From Bacteroidetes bacterium UBA6063 (lineage in GTDB: Bacteria > Bacteroidota > Bacteroidia > NS11-12g > UBA9320), in the NCBI GenBank assembly GCA_002428905.1, contig DIYD01000096.1, forward strand, positions 1 through 8,226: 8,226 bases of DNA. Direction: 5' to 3'. Below the pieces are notes generated by a model, which made no database searches, was not told where the DNA came from, and saw nothing but the letters and a program-made list of their open reading frames with translations. How positions within the stretch are numbered: the stretch's first letter is position 1; the number at the start of each line of letters is the position of its first letter. The position numbers and the translations under genes are program-made. Positions 1 through 6,973 of this stretch are shown one piece after another.

Positions 1-2
1 TG

Positions 3-173
3 AGGGATGATCTCGATCAATTTATCACCGATACGTATAAGTTGTTTTTTGTGCGCATACCAACTGAAATTGAAAAAGCATTTTTTATTAATTACCTCGA
101 AGCAAATCCTAACGTGACTCCGGAATTAGTCTATACCGCATTTGCCTCGTGCGATGAGTTCTATTTTTATTAA
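3..173 (+). CDS. C-terminal end of an unidentified protein (5' truncated by window edge)
   Basis: An open frame enters from the left edge and ends at the TAA at 171-173, giving 56 residues that begin RDDLDQFITD and end ASCDEFYFY. The segment is probably helical and contains a VRIPTEIEKAFF stretch followed by LVYTAFASCDEFYFY. A (R)xPTxxE motif followed by a helix ending in an aromatic-rich 'S/C-x-EF/Y' tail resembles the C-termini of the large proteins encoded beside DUF1501 genes (the DUF1549/DUF1553, DUF1592 or DUF1800 group). That assignment is an inference from a short fragment, and I cannot choose between the families. The stop lies 9 nt before the next ATG, so it is probably the upstream member of the same operon. 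I am confident that it is coding, but not of its identity. Confidence 0.6.
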   Translation, partial: RDDLDQFITDTYKLFFVRIPTEIEKAFFINYLEANPNVTPELVYTAFASCDEFYFY

Positions 174-182
174 GAGTTGGTT

Positions 183-1526
183 ATGAAAAGGAGAGAGTTT
201 ATTAAAAAGTCGGCGTTAACTGCCGCAGGTAGTGTTGCCTTTCCGTACATTCTGCCTTCGGGGAGATTGTTCGCCCGCACTACGTCAGAATTGGCAGAGC
301 ATGTTGTTTATGTGCTTTTCGCCGGTGGGGTAAGACAACAAGAGGCTGTGCTGCAGCAATACCTAGCAGGGAGTCAGGGGCTTAATATTGAAGGGAACAT
401 CATGTACAATATGCTTAATGGTGCGCCGCCAGATCGCAAGATTGTATATGGAACTACACCTGCCAATGAACCGGTAGGTAGTTTACCTATTCCAAAGATT
501 TTAAACCAAACGCTTGAGACTCAAGGACTGTTGTTTCCGGAAGTGCAGGCAGTAAACGGAGGACATTACGGAGGACTTACTTCACTCTTAACGGGAAGTC
601 GATCTGTTGCACAAGGGTTAAAAGTTAGACCTAATGTGCCAACCATCTTTGAATATTTACGCCGCCACCGGGGATTTAAGGCCACAGACATTTGGTTCGT
701 CGGATCGGGTATAAGCAACTCGTTCCCGTTACTAAATTCCAGTGGTCACGATGCATATGGTACTGAGTTCGGTGCCAATTTCGTAGCGCCAAGTGTGACA
801 TTTGGAAATGAAGGGCTGGATGTGCTGAGTAATGCCAAGGTTTACCATCCTCAAGAAGAATTGGAGCCGATACACAAAATGCGCGAATTCCTCAATAACA
901 CATTCCGAATTAAAAACGGAGAAGTTCAGGGGATTCGAAACGATCCGGATGAAAAAATCCAAATCAAAAACTTCATTAAAGAAACGTTCAATAGACGTGC
1001 TACGGGTTCAATCCAATCGCCTGTAGGTGGTACCGGAGATGCCAATACTATTGCATACGCAGCGGAAGTGATGAAATACTTCAAGCCGAAATTGATGGTG
1101 TTGAATTTAACCGCGGTGGACGTGTGTCATTCCAATTTCTCTTCGTACTTACGTGCGTTGCATAGAGCAGATCACGGTGTTGCCTGGTTGTGGAACTATA
1201 TCCAAAATCAGATTCCTGAAATGGCAGGTAAAACCATCATGATGGCAACACCTGAATGTGGACGAAACCTGAACCCAAACCCGATTCTTGATGAAAACGA
1301 TTGGGTAGCCTTCGATCATAGCGGCGATTACAATACGTCACGCGTATTCAGTATGATGGTAGGACCGAATGTGCCAAGCAACCTGCGGGTAGGCAGCGAG
1401 TCCAACCGGGTAGGAAGAACTACCGATAACGTATTGACGATCGCGGAGATATTTGGTGTGAAAGATGCCGTTGCAGGTGCAGGATTTATTGACGGAAGCG
1501 CGAAATCACTATTCGACCGATTATGA
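183..1526 (+). CDS. Tat-signal protein of the DUF1501-like / alkaline phosphatase superfamily
   Basis: This is a 447-residue exported protein. The N-terminus MKRREFIKKSALTAAG is a twin-arginine (Tat) type signal with the RRxF-I-K-K pattern and a short hydrophobic stretch after it. I start at the ATG at 183; a TTG two codons upstream (177) is in frame but would only add M-V. Residues suggestive of the alkaline phosphatase/sulfatase metal site are D313 and H316 in the motif DVCHSN, D330 in RADHG, E358 in PECGR, and D378-H379 in FDHSGD. An NGGHYGGLTSLLTGS segment near residues 125-140 resembles the substrate-side motif of this superfamily. DUF1501 proteins are usually of this size. Cysteines sit at 315 and 359, next to the predicted metal ligands. 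The gene overlaps the next one by 4 nt (ATGA). The enzymatic activity and substrate are unknown, and DUF1501 members have no settled biochemical role. Family membership is fairly secure; the function is not. Confidence 0.72.
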   Translation: MKRREFIKKSALTAAGSVAFPYILPSGRLFARTTSELAEHVVYVLFAGGVRQQEAVLQQYLAGSQGLNIEGNIMYNMLNGAPPDRKIVYGTTPANEPVGSLPIPKILNQTLETQGLLFPEVQAVNGGHYGGLTSLLTGSRSVAQGLKVRPNVPTIFEYLRRHRGFKATDIWFVGSGISNSFPLLNSSGHDAYGTEFGANFVAPSVTFGNEGLDVLSNAKVYHPQEELEPIHKMREFLNNTFRIKNGEVQGIRNDPDEKIQIKNFIKETFNRRATGSIQSPVGGTGDANTIAYAAEVMKYFKPKLMVLNLTAVDVCHSNFSSYLRALHRADHGVAWLWNYIQNQIPEMAGKTIMMATPECGRNLNPNPILDENDWVAFDHSGDYNTSRVFSMMVGPNVPSNLRVGSESNRVGRTTDNVLTIAEIFGVKDAVAGAGFIDGSAKSLFDRL

Positions 1527-2464
1527 TAAGAAAGATAGCCATATATAGCTTGTTTATCGTTGGTATTTGGGCGTGTAACGATCCAGACAAGGATGTCGCC
1601 AACAAATACGATAACCAACAAGTGGGAGAGGAGCACGATCAGGTTGGGTCGAATGACAAAGATATTGACCCGAACACGATTCAAGGTTTGCATGCGAATA
1701 TTTTCAAGCCCACATGCGCCAATTCAGGCTGCCACGACGGGAATTTCGAACCAGACTATCGAACAGTGGAAAGCTCTTACAATACGATGGTTGGACAACC
1801 CATTATTAAGAACGACGAAATGAACCCACTTACGGCACGGGTGACTCCCGGTAATGCCAAGACAAGCATGCTCGTTCGTCGTATGAAGGTCGATCTAAAT
1901 GGCAACTCGGGCATCATGCCTTTGGTTACCGAACCCGGCAGCGATTGGGGCGATAAAAAGGATGAATACATTAAGAATATAGAAACCTGGATTAACAATG
2001 GTGCGCTCAATCAGGAAGGTGATGCGCCAACCTCATCGAACTATCCGGTTCAGTTAAATGGTGTTGCGGCAAAGGTTGGAGGTAACGCGGCCAGCCGATC
2101 CAGTTTTTATAACCCGATCAATGTTTCGGGTTCTTCGGTTGAGCTCTGGTTCTCCTTCAGCGATGATAACCTAACACCCGATCAACTTTCAAAACTCTCG
2201 CTAGACCTATCCATAAAAGCCAATGATTTTGACAGCAGCTTTGTACAGTCGCTTACCTATGTGGCCACACCATGGACAACAATGGGGTATTTAAGAGAAG
2301 ATGTAGACTACCATCATAAGGCAGTAGTAGATCTATCGTCATGGAACAGTGGCGACGTGATCTGGGTGCGAACCCGGGTTTCCGACGGTGTAAACGACTC
2401 TGAAATTCCAAACGATAATTCACTGTTTAGAGCAAAACAATACGCAACATTACGACTGAACTAA
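1523..2464 (+). CDS. Lipoprotein with a cytochrome c-like domain (CX4CH haem motif)
   Basis: This is a 313-residue predicted lipoprotein. The signal MIRKIAIYSLFIVGIWAC ends in a lipobox (I-W-A-C18), followed by an acidic, low-complexity linker (residues 19-50) rich in D, N and Q. The next domain (about 52-160) looks like a small c-type cytochrome. It has FKPTCANSGCHDG with C65 and C70-H71, where four residues separate the cysteines (CX4CH instead of the usual CXXCH). It continues with RVTPGNAKTSMLVRRM and then SGIMP, with M132 as a candidate distal iron ligand, and ends in a helix ETWINNGA. This pattern is common in Planctomycete/Bacteroidota cytochrome-like domains. Residues from about 170 to 313 form a separate, probably beta-rich domain that I do not recognise. 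The start ATG overlaps the preceding stop, and the stop TAA overlaps the next start by one base. The likely location is a periplasm- or surface-facing outer membrane. Haem attachment is inferred, not shown. Confidence 0.72.
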   Translation: MIRKIAIYSLFIVGIWACNDPDKDVANKYDNQQVGEEHDQVGSNDKDIDPNTIQGLHANIFKPTCANSGCHDGNFEPDYRTVESSYNTMVGQPIIKNDEMNPLTARVTPGNAKTSMLVRRMKVDLNGNSGIMPLVTEPGSDWGDKKDEYIKNIETWINNGALNQEGDAPTSSNYPVQLNGVAAKVGGNAASRSSFYNPINVSGSSVELWFSFSDDNLTPDQLSKLSLDLSIKANDFDSSFVQSLTYVATPWTTMGYLREDVDYHHKAVVDLSSWNSGDVIWVRTRVSDGVNDSEIPNDNSLFRAKQYATLRLN

Positions 2465-2910
2465 TGAAGAAGTGGATTTACATAACAGGCCTTGCAGTAA
2501 TGTCGATGACAGCATGTACAGAGGTGACGGTAATCGATGGCACACCCGGACCACCAGTTATTGAGTACGTTGATATTCAACCGCGCGTAGTAACCGAGTT
2601 TAAAGACTCCATTCTAATCACATTTAAATACGCCGATCCCGATGGAGACCTGGGGCACGAGAACCCCGATATTCAGCATTTGAGTATCCACGATTTGCGA
2701 CTGAAAAAAGCAGATAAACAACATGTTTCGCTACTGGCACCAATGGACGCCAATATCGATATCGAAGGCCAGCTAACCGTAAAACTGAAGAATACCTTTT
2801 TGCTTGGTTCAAGCGATAAAGAGGTGACTACATATGAACTCATCCTTACGGATCGGGCTGGGAATACCAGCAATCGAATTTTAACCGACGAGATTAGCAT
2901 CATTCGATAA
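2464..2910 (+). CDS. Small predicted lipoprotein with a DPDGDLG motif
   Basis: This 148-residue protein has a lipoprotein-type signal, MKKWIYITGLAVMSMTAC, with C18 as the predicted lipidated residue (lipobox M-T-A-C, slightly atypical at -3). The mature part begins with a proline/glycine-rich linker (GTPGPPVIEY) and then a single beta-rich domain. It includes ITFKYADPDGDLGHENPDI around residues 50-68, a calcium-loop-like acidic motif often seen in short secreted Bacteroidota lipoproteins, and later TYELILTDRAGNTSNR, which reads like an Ig- or cadherin-type strand pair. I know of no named function. Its ATG shares a base with the upstream stop (TAATG), and its own stop directly abuts the next start. 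It may be an accessory or partner for the neighbouring surface proteins, which is inference from gene order only. Confidence 0.65.
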   Translation: MKKWIYITGLAVMSMTACTEVTVIDGTPGPPVIEYVDIQPRVVTEFKDSILITFKYADPDGDLGHENPDIQHLSIHDLRLKKADKQHVSLLAPMDANIDIEGQLTVKLKNTFLLGSSDKEVTTYELILTDRAGNTSNRILTDEISIIR

Positions 2911-5900
2911 TTGAAATACCTTGTTCTCATACCACTATTCCTATTGTCTGTCATTGTCTCCAATGCGCAGAACGATTATTATATGAGTAATCAAAGCGTG
3001 TCAGATTGTAAAGGAAACTTCTTTGACAGCGAGAACAACATGGTGGATCAGGACGCGTATGACCACAACGAGAACTATACATTTACGATTTGTGTACCTG
3101 GAGCGGAGAGTATAGAACTTCGATTTACAGACTTCTGTACTGAGGCTATAGAAGACTACCTCATTATATATGATGGAGGCGATACTTCTGCAACGAAACT
3201 GAGTGGGAAGTTGAGTGGATCAACAAATCCGGGAACATTTCGTAGTTCAGATTCGTGTTTAACGATTTTTTTTCACAGCGATGCCAGCGTTACCTGTAGA
3301 GGCTGGACAGCCAACTGGACAACAAAACAGCGTCCGATATTACCCCCTAATTTTATTTCGCCACCTCAAGCAAGTTGCGAAGACAATAAACTAGGGATTC
3401 GATTCGATCAGAAGTGGAATTGCGATTCCATTAGCGCGGCCAACTTTACGGTTACGGGCGTAATAAACCCAAGCGTAACCAGTATTACACCCGTGAACTG
3501 TGATGCGAACAACGAAACCGACTCGTTTATACTTAACCTGACACCTATTCTCGACCGAAGTGGTACGTATCAGGTTGATTTTGATGCGGTAAAGTACGAT
3601 AAGTGTGATTCGGCATGGCAACTGCACTCCGATACTACCTTTGTAATCGATGATTGCCCGATTATCGTTGACCTGGAAGCTGATCCGGATACGGTGTGCC
3701 GAGGCACCTGTACAGATCTTACGGCCACAGTTACCGGTGGTGATTCAACCAATTACGTATTCACCTGGACCAATGGTATACGAGGTACATATGGCCCAAT
3801 TCGGTATTGTCCAACAACATCAGGATGGGTGAAACTCACGGTATCCGATGGGGTGGCCATTCCTGGTTCGGATTCTGTCTATATCGAGATTGTTGATCCG
3901 CCCGTGGCTCAGACAGACACAACAGTTTGTGAGGCCGCTACACCTTTTAACCTAACAGGTACTCCAATCGGGGGGTACTGGACGGGTAGAGGTATTACCG
4001 ATGGAGCAACCGGATTGTTTAATCCGAGTGTAGCGGGAGCAGGTGTACATAATGTCACCTACCATTTTGCAGGTTGTACCGATCGGGTGCGCATCACCGT
4101 AATTGCATTCGATGCAGGTTTGCCCAATGCGTCCTGTCCCGGTGCTTCTCCGTTTCAGGTTACCGGGTTTAATCCAGCAGGTGGAACCTGGAGTGGTCCA
4201 AATATTACCTCAACAGGTCTGTTTGATCCTCAGGATACAGGGGTTTATGTAGTTACCTACTCGTGGAATGGTTGTGTAGACACTAAAACCATCAACGTAT
4301 ATAATGTAACAGCACAAGAGTTTGATACCGTGTGTCAGTCAACCGACTCCATCTTGTTGAATTTCAGTCCGATGGGAGGCTACTGGTCAGGTCCGGGATT
4401 TGTAAGTAATCAAAGTGGTTGGTTCTTCCCACCACGAGCGGGTGGCGGTGATAAGGTGTTAATATACAATGCCAACGGTTGCAGAGATACCACTTATATG
4501 CATGTGAAACCAATCAATGCACGCTGGAACCAGATTTCATGTCCAGACGCTCCGCCGTTTAACGTGATTGCACCACTTCCAACAGGTGGTGTCTGGCGAG
4601 GTGTAGGCATTACGGATTCGATTGCCGGAACATACGATGGTTCTTTCATTTACGGCATGGGGCGCACTTCCTTTAACGATACGATCGAGTATCATCTAAA
4701 TGGATGTGTCGACCGAAAGATTGTATATGTGCGTAGGACATTGGTTTATAACGATACGCTTAAGTTTTGTATTGAAGATCCACGACTGCTTTTAAACTGG
4801 AACAGTACCAGAAGAACGCCTGGAGGTGGCAGGTGGACCGGACCAGGAATAGCAGGCAATTGGTTTACGCCACTTGATGCGGGTAGAGGAATCCATACCT
4901 TATATTATACGGCCAATGGTTGTGTAGATAGCATTGTTATGCAGGTGTACGAGCAATCGGTCATTCAGATCGACACCACGATGTGTGAAACCGATAACTC
5001 TATGATCTTGTTCGCGCAGGAAGGTGGAGGAATATGGAACGGACCTGGTATTGTGGATACGTTGACCGGTGAATTTGACCCAAGAGTGTCAGGAGTTGGC
5101 CCGCAGCGATTGTATTATACTTCACGTCATGGTTGTTTGGACTCGACTTCTGTAACCGTGCAACCCCGACCCGTTGTAAACATTACGGGTTTCGATCCGA
5201 TATACTGTTTTAAAGATTCAACCTATACCATTGGAGCTACTCCATTGGGTGGAACCTGGCGAGGAACTACGTTCGGTGATAGCTTGTTCAATCCGGGAAT
5301 GTCCGGAACCGGAACGCATCAGTTCTATTATAGGTATGGTACACCAACATGTTATTCGGATGATAGCGTTGATGTACAGGTACTGGACACGCTTTTTGGT
5401 AATCTAACCTTTGATGACGACTCGCTTTGCTTTGGAGAGCAATCTAATCTGGTGGCCAGAGGACTGCGTGGTTCGGGTAATTCATATACCTATACCTGGT
5501 CGGCTACCAGTGCAACGGATCGGACTATATTTACACGACCCGGTTCGTCAAGCTACGTGTATGTTACGATTGAAGACGGTTGTTCAGATGTGTATCGCGA
5601 TAGCGTATACCTCCATGTTTTCCCTAAAATAGAAGTGAATACGCTCGCATCGGATACACAGTGTTATGGTACAGTTGGATTCGCAGAAGTAAATCCAATA
5701 CTAACTGACCCATACCGTATTACGTGGAATACAGATCCGGTGCAATATACTAACCGTGTAAATGTGCTGGTGAGCAATACATATGATTTCAGAGTCCAAA
5801 ATCTGCATACCAAATGTATTCTGGATTCAGGCGTTTATGTGCCATCACATCCTCGAATTAATGCGTATTTCATTACCACACCTGCAGAGGGAATATGTTT

Positions 5901-6396
5901 AAACCCATTTGATCCCGAAGTCCAGATTATCAATTATACCACCGGAGCCACTAGTGGAACCTGGTATTTTGGCGATGGTTCTACAGAGCCTCATCAGTTG
6001 GGTACGAATCCAAGGCACTTGTATAGTGTCGATACGAATCAGTATACCATCTGGTTGCGTGTACAGAACGATGGCGGCTGTAAAGACTCATTTAGTGTGA
6101 ATGTTTGTGTCGATGATTCGGTTTATGTGCTGGTTCCTACAGCGTTCTCACCGTTTCATATAGATGGTGTTAATGATGCCTACCACGTACGTACTGCAGG
6201 TGTTGTAGATTTCGAAATGGCCATATTTAATCGCTGGGGGGAAAAAGTGTATCAAACATTCGATAAAGACTTCACCTGGGATGGTATGTATATGCAGAAA
6301 GAAGTACAGGCTGGAGTGTATCCGTATTACATCAAATACAAGGGGAAGAAGACAGTGTGGCAACAAGTGCACGGCACGATTCACATTGTACGATAA
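2911..6396 (+). CDS. Large secreted multidomain adhesin-like protein: CUB, Ig/PKD-like repeats, T9SS type B (CHU_C) sorting domain
   Basis: This is a 1161-residue exported protein. Translation appears to start at the TTG at 2911, immediately after the previous stop, because it gives a complete Sec signal peptide (MKYLVLIPLFLLSVIVSNAQ, probable cleavage near residue 20) and no suitable ATG lies nearby. Domain order: a CUB domain (about 30-138, with DYLIIYDGG and several cysteines); an Ig-like segment (143-248); a PKD/Ig-like segment (253-330); seven degenerate GGxWxG modules (336-825), each with two main cysteines; two further Ig-like segments (about 826-985); and a PKD domain (985-1068, WYFGDGS). 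It ends in a CHU_C/gliding-motility-associated C-terminal domain (1073-1161: VPTAFSP, FNRWGEKVY, WDGMYM, GTIHIVR). CHU_C domains direct export through the type IX secretion system to the cell surface. The architecture suggests an adhesin or carbohydrate/matrix-binding surface protein. No catalytic domain is visible, and the ligand is unknown. Confidence 0.88.
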   Translation: MKYLVLIPLFLLSVIVSNAQNDYYMSNQSVSDCKGNFFDSENNMVDQDAYDHNENYTFTICVPGAESIELRFTDFCTEAIEDYLIIYDGGDTSATKLSGKLSGSTNPGTFRSSDSCLTIFFHSDASVTCRGWTANWTTKQRPILPPNFISPPQASCEDNKLGIRFDQKWNCDSISAANFTVTGVINPSVTSITPVNCDANNETDSFILNLTPILDRSGTYQVDFDAVKYDKCDSAWQLHSDTTFVIDDCPIIVDLEADPDTVCRGTCTDLTATVTGGDSTNYVFTWTNGIRGTYGPIRYCPTTSGWVKLTVSDGVAIPGSDSVYIEIVDPPVAQTDTTVCEAATPFNLTGTPIGGYWTGRGITDGATGLFNPSVAGAGVHNVTYHFAGCTDRVRITVIAFDAGLPNASCPGASPFQVTGFNPAGGTWSGPNITSTGLFDPQDTGVYVVTYSWNGCVDTKTINVYNVTAQEFDTVCQSTDSILLNFSPMGGYWSGPGFVSNQSGWFFPPRAGGGDKVLIYNANGCRDTTYMHVKPINARWNQISCPDAPPFNVIAPLPTGGVWRGVGITDSIAGTYDGSFIYGMGRTSFNDTIEYHLNGCVDRKIVYVRRTLVYNDTLKFCIEDPRLLLNWNSTRRTPGGGRWTGPGIAGNWFTPLDAGRGIHTLYYTANGCVDSIVMQVYEQSVIQIDTTMCETDNSMILFAQEGGGIWNGPGIVDTLTGEFDPRVSGVGPQRLYYTSRHGCLDSTSVTVQPRPVVNITGFDPIYCFKDSTYTIGATPLGGTWRGTTFGDSLFNPGMSGTGTHQFYYRYGTPTCYSDDSVDVQVLDTLFGNLTFDDDSLCFGEQSNLVARGLRGSGNSYTYTWSATSATDRTIFTRPGSSSYVYVTIEDGCSDVYRDSVYLHVFPKIEVNTLASDTQCYGTVGFAEVNPILTDPYRITWNTDPVQYTNRVNVLVSNTYDFRVQNLHTKCILDSGVYVPSHPRINAYFITTPAEGICLNPFDPEVQIINYTTGATSGTWYFGDGSTEPHQLGTNPRHLYSVDTNQYTIWLRVQNDGGCKDSFSVNVCVDDSVYVLVPTAFSPFHIDGVNDAYHVRTAGVVDFEMAIFNRWGEKVYQTFDKDFTWDGMYMQKEVQAGVYPYYIKYKGKKTVWQQVHGTIHIVR
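3916..5385 (+). repeat. Seven tandem degenerate protein modules (about 66-76 residues each) within the CUB/T9SS protein
   Basis: The repeat exists at protein level only; the DNA is too diverged to be a direct repeat. The first cysteines of successive modules are at residues 340, 409, 475, 544, 620, 692 and 766, giving spacings of 69, 66, 69, 76, 72 and 74. The common pattern is C-x(n)-P-x-x-G-G-x-W-x-G-x-G-I, then G-x-F-x-P, then aG-x-G-x-h-x-v-x-Y, then a second cysteine as G-C-x-D, and then a closing beta strand. Examples are GGYWTGRGI, GGTWSGPNI, GGYWSGPGF, GGVWRGVGI, GGRWTGPGI, GGIWNGPGI and GGTWRGTTF. Two cysteines per module could pair as disulfides in the oxidising envelope. This type of module recurs in Bacteroidota surface proteins; its fold is probably Ig-like, by inference. 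Confidence 0.8.
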
Positions 6397-6410
6397 CCCC
6401 CGTAAATTCT

Positions 6411-6447
6411 ACAGATTTTAGTCAAATGTCCTAAAAGGTGTTTTTTT
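6411..6447 (+). terminator. Candidate Rho-independent terminator after the envelope operon
   Basis: About 15 nt after the stop of the CUB/T9SS gene, TTTTAG at 6416-6421 can pair with CTAAAA at 6431-6436, closing a 9-nt loop. The helix continues across a 2x2 mismatch (GA/GG) to ACA at 6411-6413 paired with TGT at 6439-6441. A run of seven T follows (6441-6447). The stem is short and AT-rich, so the free energy must be modest. Its position between two operons and directly before a T tract supports the call. Confidence 0.4.
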
Positions 6448-6458
6448 ACGCGATTTCG

Positions 6459-6489
6459 TTGAAAAATTAAAAAGTTAGGCCTACTTTTG
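6459..6489 (+). promoter_or_regulatory. Bacteroidota-type promoter for the rplM-rpsI-rpsB-tsf operon
   Basis: TTG at 6459-6461 and TACTTTTG at 6482-6489 match the Bacteroidota primary-sigma consensus (-33 TTG and -7 TAnnTTTG) exactly, with a 20-bp spacer inside the known 17-23 bp range. Transcription should begin near 6495, leaving a leader of about 30 nt before the GTG of rplM. The stretch between is AT-rich. A GAGG at 6501-6504 lies too far (about 22 nt) from the start to act as a normal Shine-Dalgarno, which fits the A-rich, SD-free leaders usual in this phylum. The promoter drives a highly expressed operon. Confidence 0.75.
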
Positions 6490-6526
6490 CAGCCCTTTTT
6501 GAGGAAATAATAAAAAGAAACACATA

Positions 6527-6970
6527 GTGGATACTCTTTCGTATAAGACAAAATCAGCCAACAAGGCTACTGTTCAAAAGAAATGGTATGTGGCTGACGC
6601 TGAAGGTCAAACCTTAGGTAGGTTTGCTTCTGAGATTGCCAAAATCATTCGAGGTAAAAACAAGCCTGATTTTACTCCCCACGTTGACTGTGGCGACAAT
6701 GTTATTGTAATCAATGCAGAAAAAATTACGATGACGGCGAACAAGATGGAGACTAAGACGTATATCCGTCACACCTCTTATCCAGGTGGTCAGCGTGAAA
6801 CATTGGCTAAGGAATTATTGGCTAAGAAGCCTGAAGCTTTGGTAGAAAAAGCGGTTAAAGGCATGTTGCCAAAGAATAGATTAGGAAATAAGATTTTCCA
6901 TAATCTTTTTGTTTATACTGGAACTGAGCACCCACATGCGGCTCAAAAACCTGAAACCTTAGAGCTATAA
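6527..6970 (+). CDS. rplM: Large ribosomal subunit protein L13 (uL13)
   Basis: This 147-residue protein matches L13 throughout. It opens MDTLSYKTKSANKATV, as L13 does in Bacteroidota, followed by QTLGRFASEIAKIIRGKNKPDFTPHVDCGDNVIVINA, the core L13 block. The central part carries TYIRHTSYPGG and the C-terminal part GMLPKNRLGNKIFHNLFVYTG. The usual length is 142-151 residues. The start is GTG at 6527, chosen because the conserved N-terminus begins exactly there and an in-frame ATG further down would remove conserved residues. L13 is an early assembly protein of the 50S subunit that binds 23S rRNA. It is the first gene of the ribosomal operon and sits 3 nt upstream of rpsI, so the two are probably translated in a coupled way. 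Identification is secure. Confidence 0.97.
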   Translation: MDTLSYKTKSANKATVQKKWYVADAEGQTLGRFASEIAKIIRGKNKPDFTPHVDCGDNVIVINAEKITMTANKMETKTYIRHTSYPGGQRETLAKELLAKKPEALVEKAVKGMLPKNRLGNKIFHNLFVYTGTEHPHAAQKPETLEL

Positions 6971-6973
6971 TTT

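Noticed and set aside
1328..1693. 121-codon open frame on the - strand across the junction of the DUF1501-like and cytochrome-like genes
   Set aside because: It overlaps two well-supported + strand genes, has no recognisable domain or signal, and reads as a reverse-frame shadow.
2673..2963. 96-codon open frame on the - strand over the small lipoprotein gene and the start of the T9SS gene
   Set aside because: It is antisense to genes with clear signal peptides and domains; the translation looks like no known protein.
3266..3273. T8 homopolymer inside the CUB domain, a possible slippage or phase-variation site
   Set aside because: The frame is intact across it (T-I-F-F-H within a normal CUB strand), and eight T alone is common in this AT-rich genome; no second signal supports variation.
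3916..5385. Possible CRISPR or DNA direct-repeat array, given the regular periodicity of about 200-230 bp
   Set aside because: The periodicity is at protein level; the DNA copies are diverged and lie within one open reading frame, without identical repeats or spacers.
6501..6504. GAGG as a Shine-Dalgarno for rplM
   Set aside because: It lies about 22 nt before the GTG, well beyond the functional range, and this phylum mostly does not use SD sites.
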